NCBI RefSeq assembly: GCF_003996965.1
Contig: NZ_QWDM01000011.1
Coordinates: 62,001-126,000, forward strand
Origin: Flavobacterium cupreum
GTDB taxonomy: Bacteria > Bacteroidota > Bacteroidia > Flavobacteriales > Flavobacteriaceae
Direction of reading: 5' to 3'
Length of the DNA stretch: 64,000 nt
Shown here piece after piece: positions 44,805 to 54,053 of the stretch. Under the pieces are notes generated by a model. The model was not told the origin of the DNA, did no database searches, and was given only the letters and a program-made list of their open reading frames with translations. The position numbers and the translations under genes are program-made. The number at the start of each line of letters is the position of its first letter. Positions within the stretch are counted from its first letter, which is position 1.

Positions 44805-47800
44805 ATGAAAAAAACAATATCCATAGTATCATTATTCCTTACTACAATGCTGACGGTTAACGCACAGGAAAAAGTTCCCTTTTGGCAGAATGAAAAAATA
44901 AACGAAGAGAACCGGGAGCCCATGCATGCTGCTTATTATGTTTTTGAAAATGAAGCACTGGCTGCTAAAAATGACTGGAAAGAATCTAAAAACTACCTCA
45001 ATCTAAACGGGACCTGGAAATTTAAATACGTCGACAGCCCGGGTAATTTACCAACGGGATACGAAAACAGTACTTTTAATGATGCGGCCTGGGATAATTT
45101 CAGAATTCCGGCAAGCTGGGATGTAAACGGCTACGGATATCCGGTGTATGTCAACACCACTTATGATTTTGATTATTTAATGAAACCCAATCCGCCGTTT
45201 GTTCCCACAAGTTACAACCCGACGGGAGTGTACAGAAGAGAAATTACGATTGATAAATCATGGGAAGGAAAAGATATTTTTCTTCATGTGGGTACCGCAA
45301 AATCAAATCTTACGGTTTGGGTCAACGGGGTGTATGTGGGCTATGGCGAAGACGGAAAATTACCTTCTGAATTCAATTTGAACAAATATGTAAAAACCGG
45401 TAAAAACAACATCGTTTTAAAAGTAATGAAATGGAGTGACGGTTCGTATTTAGAATGTCAGGACATGTGGAGAATGAGCGGAATCACCAGGGATTCTTAT
45501 CTGGTGGCCCGAAACAAAGCGCACTTAAAAGATTACGAAATTATTCCCGATCTAGATGCTTCCTATGTAAACGGAACGCTTAAAATTGCTACGGAATTTA
45601 CAGGCTTAGATAAAAAAGAAGGCTATACTTTAGAGGTTCAGTTAAAAGACGGTGCTAAAATCGTCACTTCAAAAAATATTTCCGCTTTAAGCGAAAAACA
45701 AACTTTTGATTTCGCGGTAAACAATCCTAAAAAATGGAGTGCTGAAATTCCGAACCTGTATCAGGTCCATTTTATTTTAAAAGATAAAAAAGGAACAGTG
45801 GTCGAAGTCATTCGTCAGAATGTGGGTTTCAGGAAAGTAGAAATCAAAGGCGGACAGCTTCTGGTAAACGGAAAAGCCATTTACATAAAAGGGGTAAACC
45901 GACATGAAGTGGATCCGGTAACCGGACAAACGATTTCAAGAGAACGCATGGAAGAAGATGTTAAATTAATGAAAGAATTTAATATCAATGCCGTGAGAAT
46001 GTCCCATTATCCAAACGATGAATATTTCTACGAATTATGCGATACCTACGGCATTTATGTGGTTGATGAAGCCAACATAGAATCACACGGAATGGGCTAT
46101 GATATTACCAAAACATTAGGCAACAAACCCGATTGGGAACTGGCACACATCCAGCGCATGCAGCGTATGATCGAAAGGGATAAAAATCACACCTCGGTAA
46201 TTATCTGGAGTATGGGGAATGAAGCCGGAAACGGTTATAATTTTTACAGAGGTTATCTGTGGATTAAAAACAGGGATAAATCAAGACCGATTCAGTACGA
46301 AAGAGCGACTGCGGGAGCCTGGGACGGAAAAGACCTGAAATTTGAATGGGACTCTGATATTATCGATCCGATGTACAGTTCACCCAACAAAATGGAAGAA
46401 TACATTCTGGCCAATCCAAATCCGTCACGACCTTATATTCAGTGCGAATATGCACACGCTATGGGGAATTCCATGGGAAATTTTAAAGATTACTGGGATG
46501 TGATCCGTAAATACCCAAACTTTCAGGGAGGATTTATCTGGGACATGATCGATCAGTCGGTGTATAAAACAACAGCTGATGGCACCCGTATTTTGGCCTA
46601 CGGTGGCGATTTTGGACCAAAAGATGTAAAAAGTGACAACAACTTCGTGAATAATGGCGTTTTTACAGTAGACAGAAAACCAAATCCGCATGCCTTGGAA
46701 ATGCGAAATGTAATGCAGAATATCCTGACTTCCTGGGATAATCAGGCCACTGCAACGATAAAAGTCTACAACGAATTTTCATTTAAAGACTTAAGCAATG
46801 TAACCTTGCAGTGGACGTTGTTTTTAGACGGAATCAAGCAAGACACAGGCGTTATCGATTATCTGGCCATTGATCCCAATCAATCAAAAACCTATACGTT
46901 GCCAATTAAAGTAGGAGACAAAAAATTTCAGGAAGCTTTTGTAAATATCACCTATCACTTAAAACAGGACGAGCCGTTTTTGCCAAAAGGTTTCCAAATT
47001 GCGACAGAGCAATTAGCTTATAAAGGAACATGGAAAAGTGATATTAAAATTGAAGGTACAGGAAAAATTGCAGTTGAGAAAAAAACAAACAGCACCGTAT
47101 TTAAAAGTGATAAAGCGACTATAACTTTCGATAAAAAGACAGGATTTCTGAATGGGTATATATTCAATAACGAACCTGTTTTAAAAGACGGCTATCAATT
47201 GCGTCCCAACTTTTGGAGATCCCCAAATGATAATGATTTCGGAGCGAATCTTCAGATACAACTAAAAGCCTGGAAAGATGCTACAGAGAATCCTGTATTG
47301 GTAAACTGGGTGTATTCCGTTACAAAAGACAATACCATTTTAGTAAAAGCAACCTATAATCTGCCAGCCGTTTCTTCGACTTTAGAATTAAATTATGAAA
47401 TTAACAGCAACGGAGAACTAAGCGTAAAAGAACAGCTGAACATTGATAAGACAAAAGAAACTCCTGTATTGCCAAGATTTGGGATGGAAATCATTTTGCC
47501 GAAAGATTTCAGTACGCTGAGCTATTACGGAAGAGGGCCGCACGAAAATTATATCGACAGAAATTACAGTGCACAGGTTGGTCTTTACAATCAAACGGTT
47601 TCAGAGCAATATTATCCGTACATCCGTCCGCAGGAAACCGGAAATAAAACGGATGTTCGCTGGCTCGAGCTGTCAAATGAGAAGTTGAAAATAACGGTTA
47701 CCTCAAATGAGTTACTGGCGACAACGGCTTTGCACTTTTTAAACGAAGACCTGGATGACGGACTGCAAAAAGACCAGAGACACGCTGCCGAATTGAAAGA

Positions 47801-47945
47801 AAGAGATTTAACCACTTTAAAAATTGATTACAAACAAATGGGCGTTGGCGGTATCGACAGCTGGCAGGCATGGCCAATGGAGAAATATCTCCTGAGAGAC
47901 AAAACCTATCAGTATCAGTTTAAAATAACACCATCCCTAAAATAA
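44805..47945 (+). CDS. GH2 beta-galactosidase (LacZ type)
   Basis: 1046 residues with a signal peptide (KTISIVSLFLTTMLTVNAQ), so periplasmic. The complete five-domain LacZ layout is present: sugar-binding N-domain (about 45-225), immunoglobulin-like (230-345), TIM barrel (350-640), and the C-terminal Bgal_small_N domain (about 765-1040). The acid/base Glu473 is in SMGNEAGNGYNF, the nucleophile Glu548 in QCEYAHAMGNSMGNF. It hydrolyses terminal beta-galactose, which caps complex N-glycan antennae, with retention. It begins the five-gene run ending in GH3 and lacks the shared promoter motif, so it may depend on readthrough or another promoter. Confidence 0.94.
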   Translation: MKKTISIVSLFLTTMLTVNAQEKVPFWQNEKINEENREPMHAAYYVFENEALAAKNDWKESKNYLNLNGTWKFKYVDSPGNLPTGYENSTFNDAAWDNFRIPASWDVNGYGYPVYVNTTYDFDYLMKPNPPFVPTSYNPTGVYRREITIDKSWEGKDIFLHVGTAKSNLTVWVNGVYVGYGEDGKLPSEFNLNKYVKTGKNNIVLKVMKWSDGSYLECQDMWRMSGITRDSYLVARNKAHLKDYEIIPDLDASYVNGTLKIATEFTGLDKKEGYTLEVQLKDGAKIVTSKNISALSEKQTFDFAVNNPKKWSAEIPNLYQVHFILKDKKGTVVEVIRQNVGFRKVEIKGGQLLVNGKAIYIKGVNRHEVDPVTGQTISRERMEEDVKLMKEFNINAVRMSHYPNDEYFYELCDTYGIYVVDEANIESHGMGYDITKTLGNKPDWELAHIQRMQRMIERDKNHTSVIIWSMGNEAGNGYNFYRGYLWIKNRDKSRPIQYERATAGAWDGKDLKFEWDSDIIDPMYSSPNKMEEYILANPNPSRPYIQCEYAHAMGNSMGNFKDYWDVIRKYPNFQGGFIWDMIDQSVYKTTADGTRILAYGGDFGPKDVKSDNNFVNNGVFTVDRKPNPHALEMRNVMQNILTSWDNQATATIKVYNEFSFKDLSNVTLQWTLFLDGIKQDTGVIDYLAIDPNQSKTYTLPIKVGDKKFQEAFVNITYHLKQDEPFLPKGFQIATEQLAYKGTWKSDIKIEGTGKIAVEKKTNSTVFKSDKATITFDKKTGFLNGYIFNNEPVLKDGYQLRPNFWRSPNDNDFGANLQIQLKAWKDATENPVLVNWVYSVTKDNTILVKATYNLPAVSSTLELNYEINSNGELSVKEQLNIDKTKETPVLPRFGMEIILPKDFSTLSYYGRGPHENYIDRNYSAQVGLYNQTVSEQYYPYIRPQETGNKTDVRWLELSNEKLKITVTSNELLATTALHFLNEDLDDGLQKDQRHAAELKERDLTTLKIDYKQMGVGGIDSWQAWPMEKYLLRDKTYQYQFKITPSLK

Positions 47946-47951
47946 TTCATT

Positions 47952-50273
47952 ATGAGGATATTAAAACCATTCCTTGTCATACTCTTCCTGGCTGTTTTAA
48001 GTTCAGGTTACAGTCAGAAAACCTATACCGAAAAAGATATTCAAATCATTCCGAAACCCACACAGCTGGTGGTAAAAGAAGGTGTTTTTAAATTTTCCAA
48101 AGAAACTAAATTTGTGGTCAGCGGTGATTTTCAAAAAGAAGCCTCCAGTGCTTTAATTCAGAAATTTGAAACCGCTGCAGGCTGGAAACCTGAAATCGCC
48201 ACTGCCATTCAGGCGAATAACTTTGTACAATTCAAAGTTGATCCGGCTTTAAAAAATGAAGCGTATATTTTGGACGTAAATTCAAAAAGCATCACTATTA
48301 CTGCGAAAGGAAATGCCGGTTTTATTTACGGCCTGGAAAGTATCAGGCAATTACTTCCCGAAGCGATAGAAAGTCAGTATGTGGTGACTTCTGCCAGATG
48401 GGAAATTCCGGCTGTTACCATAAATGACCAGCCGCGTTTTCAGTGGAGAGGACTCATGCTGGATCTGTCACGCCATTTCTTTGATAAAAAATATATCCTG
48501 CAGACTATCGACCGTCTCGCTATGCACAAAATGAATGTGCTGCATTTGCATCTGGTAGACGATCAGGGCTGGAGAATCGAAATAAAAAAATACCCGAAAC
48601 TCACAGAAGTAGGAGCCTGGAGAGTAGATCAGGAAAACACAAGCTGGAATGCCAGACTTACCGTAAATCCGGATGAAAAAGGAACTTACGGCGGATTTCT
48701 GACTCAGGAAGAATTAAAAGAAATCGTAAAATATGCCGCCGCCAAAAACATCGAAATTATTCCCGAAATCGAAATGCCGGCACACGTCAGCAGTGCGATT
48801 GCTTCTTATCCTGAACTGGCGTGTTTCGATCAGCGTATCGGAGTTCCGTCAGGCGGATTATGGCCTATTACCGATATTTATTGTGCCGGAAAGGAATCGA
48901 CTTTTGAATTTTTACAGAACGTAATCGATGAGGTCATTGCCATTTTTCCTTCCAGATACATTCATATCGGAGGCGACGAAGCCACCAAAACCAATTGGGA
49001 AAAATGTCCGAACTGCCAAAAAAGAATGAAAGACAATGGTTTGAAAAACACCCACGAATTGCAAAGTTATTTTGTAAAAAGAATGGAGAAATACATCAAT
49101 TCGAAAGGCAAAAAAATCATTGGCTGGGATGAAATATTAGAAGGAGGTTTAGCTCCGGAAGCAACCGTGATGAGCTGGAGAGGAACACAGGGCGGTATCG
49201 ATGCGGCAAAACAAGGTCACGATGTTATTATGACGCCGGAAACGCCTTGCTATTTTAATTTTTACCAGGGCCCGCAAAACGAAGAACCCATTGCTTTTGA
49301 TGCCTATAATCCACTCAATGAAGTGTACAAATTTGATCCTGTTGTTCCCGGAATGACGCCTCAGGAAGCGGCACATGTATTAGGCGGACAAGCGAATTTA
49401 TGGGCAGAGCATTTACCGGGGCCAAAAAATTCCGAATATATGATTTTTCCAAGATTAGCCGCTTTGTCTGAAACCTTATGGAGCACGAAAGAAAGTCGCA
49501 ATTGGGTAGATTTTACCGGAAGATTAGCTTCATTATTAAGACGTTATGACCATCTCGGAATCAACTATGCAAAAAGTGCTTATCTGGTGACGGCCTCATC
49601 AGCGGCAGACATGTCTCAGAAGAAAATTAATGTGACTTTAAAAAATGAATTTCCAAACCCGGATATCCGTTATGTTTTAGGCAATAAAAATATCGATCAT
49701 AATGCCTTAAAATACACAAGTCCGATTGCGTTTACCGAAACAACGGTTTTAAAAGCATCCTTATTTCAAAATGATAAACCGGTTGGAAAAACGTTCACAG
49801 ACAGCATCGTATTCCACAAGGGAGTGGGACGTAAAGTGAATTATCTAACGCCTTTTAATCAGAATTACAAAGGAGACGGCCCTTTTCAGATGGTCAATGC
49901 CATAAGGGGAAGCAAAAACTTCCATGACGGGCAATGGCAGGCCTGGCTGGTCAATGATATGGAACTTGTCGTTGATCTTGATCAAGTCGAAAGTATCGAA
50001 GAAGTAACGATCGGAACGCTCGAAAGCCAGGGCGCCGGGGTTAATTTTCCCCTATTCCTGAAAGTGCTGGTATCCAGTGACGGCATCAAATACAAAGAAG
50101 TTGGAAAAATAGCGCGTCCGTATGCTGTAAATCCTGCTTCGGAACTGAAAGATTTTAAAATCAGTTTTGCGAAACAAAATGCCAGATATGTAAAAGTAAT
50201 CGCAGGCAATTTAAAAAAGAGCCCGAAAGGAGAAAGCTCGTGGTTGTTTGTCGATGAAATTTTAGTGAATTAA
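47952..50273 (+). CDS. GH20 beta-N-acetylhexosaminidase with C-terminal discoidin-like domain
   Basis: 773 residues with a signal peptide (PFLVILFLAVLSSGYSQ). The order is a GH20b domain (about 30-150), the GH20 TIM barrel (about 155-510) with the catalytic Asp342-Glu343 in HIGGDEATKTNW, a linker segment resembling CHB_HEX_C_1, and an F5/8-type domain (about 640-773). It removes terminal beta-linked GlcNAc or GalNAc by substrate-assisted catalysis, here most likely antennary GlcNAc after galactose removal. It starts 6 nt after GH2 and is followed by GH29, so it is in the same operon. Confidence 0.94.
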   Translation: MRILKPFLVILFLAVLSSGYSQKTYTEKDIQIIPKPTQLVVKEGVFKFSKETKFVVSGDFQKEASSALIQKFETAAGWKPEIATAIQANNFVQFKVDPALKNEAYILDVNSKSITITAKGNAGFIYGLESIRQLLPEAIESQYVVTSARWEIPAVTINDQPRFQWRGLMLDLSRHFFDKKYILQTIDRLAMHKMNVLHLHLVDDQGWRIEIKKYPKLTEVGAWRVDQENTSWNARLTVNPDEKGTYGGFLTQEELKEIVKYAAAKNIEIIPEIEMPAHVSSAIASYPELACFDQRIGVPSGGLWPITDIYCAGKESTFEFLQNVIDEVIAIFPSRYIHIGGDEATKTNWEKCPNCQKRMKDNGLKNTHELQSYFVKRMEKYINSKGKKIIGWDEILEGGLAPEATVMSWRGTQGGIDAAKQGHDVIMTPETPCYFNFYQGPQNEEPIAFDAYNPLNEVYKFDPVVPGMTPQEAAHVLGGQANLWAEHLPGPKNSEYMIFPRLAALSETLWSTKESRNWVDFTGRLASLLRRYDHLGINYAKSAYLVTASSAADMSQKKINVTLKNEFPNPDIRYVLGNKNIDHNALKYTSPIAFTETTVLKASLFQNDKPVGKTFTDSIVFHKGVGRKVNYLTPFNQNYKGDGPFQMVNAIRGSKNFHDGQWQAWLVNDMELVVDLDQVESIEEVTIGTLESQGAGVNFPLFLKVLVSSDGIKYKEVGKIARPYAVNPASELKDFKISFAKQNARYVKVIAGNLKKSPKGESSWLFVDEILVN

Positions 50274-50288
50274 AAGAATAAATAAAAC

Positions 50289-51791
50289 ATGATAAATAGA
50301 GTAAAAATGAAAAGAGGAATATTCATAATCGCCATTTTATTTTCGGTTCAAATGTTTTCACAAGCCATTTACGAAGATGAAAGATACGTGCCGGAAACCG
50401 ATCCGTTGGTATTAAAAAATTTAGACACCTGGAAGGGCGAAAAATTTGGTCTGCTCATGCACTGGGGAACATACAGCGAATGGGGAATCGTAGAATCCTG
50501 GTCGATCTGCCCGGAAGATTATGGATGGTGTGAACGTAAAAAAGGAAGCAATCCGGGTAATTACAACGCGTATGTAAAAGAATACGAAGGCCTGAAAAAA
50601 ACATTCAATCCGATAAAGTTCGACCCTGCAAAATGGGCCAAAGCCGCTAAATATGCCGGAATGAAATACATGGTTTTTACCACGAAACACCATGACGGTT
50701 TCAATATGTTTGACACCAAATACTCCGATTATAAAGTAACAGACGCCGGATGTGCGTTCAGTACAAATCCAAAAGCGAATATTGCCAAAGAAGTTTTTAA
50801 TGCTTTTAGAAACGAAAACTTATCCGTTGGGGCGTACTTCTCCAAACCGGACTGGCATAACGAAAATTACTGGGATCCGTACTTTCCGCCATTCGACAGA
50901 AATGTAAACTACGATCCGGCATTATATCCGGAGAAATGGCAGAAATATGTTGATTTCACGCACAACCAAATCTTAGAACTATTATCCGATTACGGTAAAA
51001 TTGATATTTTATGGTTAGATGGCGGATGGGTGAGAAAAAGAGACCAGCAAAACCTAAAAGAAAACTACGACGAAAAGTTTGCTGAAAACGAATCCAAAAA
51101 TGGTTTTATCAAACACAGGGTCGTAGATCAGGATCCAAAAATGGATGAACTGGTTGTAAAAGCACGTCAAAAACAACCGGGATTAATCGTGGTCGACAGA
51201 GCCGTACACGGAAAAAACCAAAACTATTTAACGCCGGAAAACCGTGTTCCGGAAAAAACATTGCCTTATCCATGGGAATCCTGTATTACTTCCGGCGGGG
51301 GATGGTCGTATAGTCCGGGTGCGAAATACATGACCGGAAGAGAAGGAATCCACATGCTGATTGATGTTGTGGCAAAAGGCGGAAACTTATTATTGAATGT
51401 GGCTCCAAGCCCCAAAGGCGAATGGGAGCAGGGGGCTTATGATTTACTGCAGGCCTATGGCGACTGGATGAAAGTAAACAGTTCCGGGATTTATAATACC
51501 AAACCAATCGAGCCTTTCAAGGAAAATAACATTTGCATGACGCAAAATAAAGCCGGAAACGTATTCCTGTTTTATCTGGCGAAAGAAGGAGAAACAAAAA
51601 TTCCTGCGGAAGTGGTGGTAAAAGCAATCAATCCTAAAAAAGGAACCAAAATCACCATGTTGGGTTCAAAAACAGCCTTAAAATGGATCAAAGAAGCGCA
51701 GGGATTCAAAGTTGTAATTCCGGAAAGCTTAAGAAATAATTTACCAGCAAAAGAAGCCTGGACGTTAAAAGTGGAAGCCATTAACCGATAG
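50289..51791 (+). CDS. GH29 alpha-L-fucosidase (second)
   Basis: 500 residues from the ATG at 50289; an ATG at 50307 (MKRGIF) gives an equally good signal peptide (IFIIAILFSVQMFSQ). The GH29 barrel covers about residues 35-390 with the predicted nucleophile Asp244 in DILWLDGGWV and the FTTKHHDGFNMFDT block. No discoidin domains follow, unlike the other GH29 at 29560. This single-domain, short-tail shape is typical of subfamily A enzymes with broad linkage tolerance, possibly including core alpha-1,6-fucose. That assignment is inference. It lies in the GH2-GH3 operon. Confidence 0.9.
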   Translation: MINRVKMKRGIFIIAILFSVQMFSQAIYEDERYVPETDPLVLKNLDTWKGEKFGLLMHWGTYSEWGIVESWSICPEDYGWCERKKGSNPGNYNAYVKEYEGLKKTFNPIKFDPAKWAKAAKYAGMKYMVFTTKHHDGFNMFDTKYSDYKVTDAGCAFSTNPKANIAKEVFNAFRNENLSVGAYFSKPDWHNENYWDPYFPPFDRNVNYDPALYPEKWQKYVDFTHNQILELLSDYGKIDILWLDGGWVRKRDQQNLKENYDEKFAENESKNGFIKHRVVDQDPKMDELVVKARQKQPGLIVVDRAVHGKNQNYLTPENRVPEKTLPYPWESCITSGGGWSYSPGAKYMTGREGIHMLIDVVAKGGNLLLNVAPSPKGEWEQGAYDLLQAYGDWMKVNSSGIYNTKPIEPFKENNICMTQNKAGNVFLFYLAKEGETKIPAEVVVKAINPKKGTKITMLGSKTALKWIKEAQGFKVVIPESLRNNLPAKEAWTLKVEAINR

Positions 51792-51801
51792 CAATTAGAA
51801 T

Positions 51802-54042
51802 ATGGTTTTAAATAAAAGGATCACAATACAAACAGCATGTTTTTTTTACATGCTGTTTTTTAGCATAGCTGTTTTTGCACAGCAACCGGCAGATTTTGTA
51901 AATCCGTTTATTGGAACTTCAAATTACGGAGCTGCTTTTCCGGGACCGATTGCGCCAAGAGGAATGGCGAGTATTAGCCCGTTTAACGTAGCCGGATCGC
52001 AGAATAAATTAGAAAAAGACAGTCAGTGGCTGTCTAACCCATATGTAAAAGAAAATACATTCCTGACCGGATTCAGTCAGGTCAATTTAAGTGGAGTAGG
52101 TTGTCCCGAATTAGGGGTTATATTGTTAATGCCAACAACAGGAGCCGTAGAAATCAATCATCTCACTTACGGCTCCACCTACTCAAACGAAGTGGCTAAG
52201 GCCGCTTACTACAGCGTCAATATTGACAAATACAACGTAAAAGCAGAATTTACGGCATCAAAAAGAGCAGGGGTCAGTAAATTTACTTTCCCAAAAGGAA
52301 AATCGAATGTGCTTTTAAATCTTGGTCTGGGTTTAACCAACGAAGAAGGAGCAATGGTAAAAGTAGTGTCTCCCTCAGAAATTGAAGGGATGAGAAGTGT
52401 CGGTTCTTTTTGTTATAACAGTCCCGAAGCGGCGTATCCGGTCTATTTTGTGGCGAAATTTTCTAAACCCGCCGACCAGTTTGGCGTTTGGAAGAAACCA
52501 TCAAAATATGAAGGCACAGAAGCCCAATGGATGACCTATAACGGGAAAGCCAGAATGATGGAAAACACCACCAAAATGGTCGTTGGGGACAGCATCGGAA
52601 CTTATTTTTCGTATCAGTTTGACAAAGAAGAAACCGTTGAGGTGAAAATTGGGGTTTCGTATGTAAGCATCGAAAATGCCCGTGAAAACTTAGAAAAAGA
52701 AACCGGAAATAAATCCTTTGAAGCGGTTTATAAAGAAACCTATGATGAATGGAATACCGAACTTTCGAAAATTCTGGTCGAAGGCGGATCAACAGAAGGT
52801 AAGACTATTTTTTACACGGCGCTGTATCATACTTTAATTCATCCCAATACTTTAAATGATTATAACGGTGAATATCCGGAAATCAAAAGAGGGAAAGTCG
52901 GGACAACCAAAAATACCCGTTACACCGTATTTTCATTATGGGATACATACCGGAATCTGCATCAGCTGATGGCTCTGGCCTATCCGCAGCAACAGTCGGA
53001 TATGGTGAAAAGCATGCTCGAAATGTATGATGAAAACGGCTGGTTGCCAAAATGGGAATTAAATGCAACGGAAACGTTTACCATGGTCGGAGATCCCGCC
53101 AGTATTGTGATTGCAGATACCTACTTAAAAGGAATCCGTGATTTTGATGTTCAAAAAGCGTACGGCGCCATGCTGAAAGGAGCAGATCAGGTCGAAAATA
53201 ATCCGTTGCGTCCCGGACTGAAAGAATATATCGAAAAAGGCTATCTGAGCACCAATCACCGTGGACCGGTTTCTACTACACAGGAATACAACGCGTCCGA
53301 TTATTCGATTGCTCTTTTGGCGAAAGCCTTAGGCAAAAAAGAAGACGAGAAACGTTTTAAAAACCGTTCCCTATCGTACCGAAAATTATTCGATAAAAAT
53401 TTAAAATTACTGCGCCCGAGAACGGCAGACGGAAAATGGTACGAACCCTTTGATCCTGTTGCCGGAGCTAATTTTGAAGAAAATATTGGTTTTATAGAAG
53501 GGAATGCCTGGCAATATGCTTTTATGGTACCGCATGATATCAGGGGACTGATACAATTAATGGGTGGTGAGAAGGCGTTTAGCAGCCAGTTGCAAAAAGT
53601 ATTTGACAGCAAACAATTTGACATGGCCAACGAACCCGACATCGCGTATCCGTATTTGTTCAATTATATCAAAGGCGACGAATGGAAAAGTCAGGAAATG
53701 GTCCAAAAACTTGTGAGGAACTATTTTCAGAATCAACCCAAAGGCCTGCCCGGAAATGACGATACCGGAACCATGTCGGCCTGGCTGGTGTATTCCATGA
53801 TGGGAATTTATCCGATAGCACCCGGCGATCCGGTCTATACGATTACCACACCGATGTTTGATAAAATAACGATTCAACTGGATTCAAAATATTATAAAAA
53901 TAAAAGTATTGTAATTGAAAGGGAAAAAAATACCGATGGCAAAATCAAAACAATTGAATTAGACGGAAAAAAACTCCCGGGTTATTTTATCTCTCATGAT
54001 GATTTTGTGAATGGAAAAACACTAAAAGTGATACAAAACTAA
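51802..54042 (+). CDS. GH92 family alpha-mannosidase (second, divergent)
   Basis: 746 residues with a signal peptide (ACFFYMLFFSIAVFAQ). The GH92 fold is evident from FVNPFIGTSNYGAAFPG and GNDDTGTMSAWLVYSMMG. Several positions differ from the first GH92: VDPFIGTGGHG becomes VNPFIGTSNYG, and HGNEPSHHIAYMFN becomes MANEPDIAYPYLFN, with two histidines lost. These blocks line the active site in known GH92 structures, so a different linkage specificity (for example alpha-1,3, alpha-1,4 or alpha-1,6) is plausible. It is inside the GH2-GH3 operon, 10 nt after GH29 and 11 nt before GH3. Confidence 0.9.
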   Translation: MVLNKRITIQTACFFYMLFFSIAVFAQQPADFVNPFIGTSNYGAAFPGPIAPRGMASISPFNVAGSQNKLEKDSQWLSNPYVKENTFLTGFSQVNLSGVGCPELGVILLMPTTGAVEINHLTYGSTYSNEVAKAAYYSVNIDKYNVKAEFTASKRAGVSKFTFPKGKSNVLLNLGLGLTNEEGAMVKVVSPSEIEGMRSVGSFCYNSPEAAYPVYFVAKFSKPADQFGVWKKPSKYEGTEAQWMTYNGKARMMENTTKMVVGDSIGTYFSYQFDKEETVEVKIGVSYVSIENARENLEKETGNKSFEAVYKETYDEWNTELSKILVEGGSTEGKTIFYTALYHTLIHPNTLNDYNGEYPEIKRGKVGTTKNTRYTVFSLWDTYRNLHQLMALAYPQQQSDMVKSMLEMYDENGWLPKWELNATETFTMVGDPASIVIADTYLKGIRDFDVQKAYGAMLKGADQVENNPLRPGLKEYIEKGYLSTNHRGPVSTTQEYNASDYSIALLAKALGKKEDEKRFKNRSLSYRKLFDKNLKLLRPRTADGKWYEPFDPVAGANFEENIGFIEGNAWQYAFMVPHDIRGLIQLMGGEKAFSSQLQKVFDSKQFDMANEPDIAYPYLFNYIKGDEWKSQEMVQKLVRNYFQNQPKGLPGNDDTGTMSAWLVYSMMGIYPIAPGDPVYTITTPMFDKITIQLDSKYYKNKSIVIEREKNTDGKIKTIELDGKKLPGYFISHDDFVNGKTLKVIQN

Positions 54043-54053
54043 ACAACACAACT

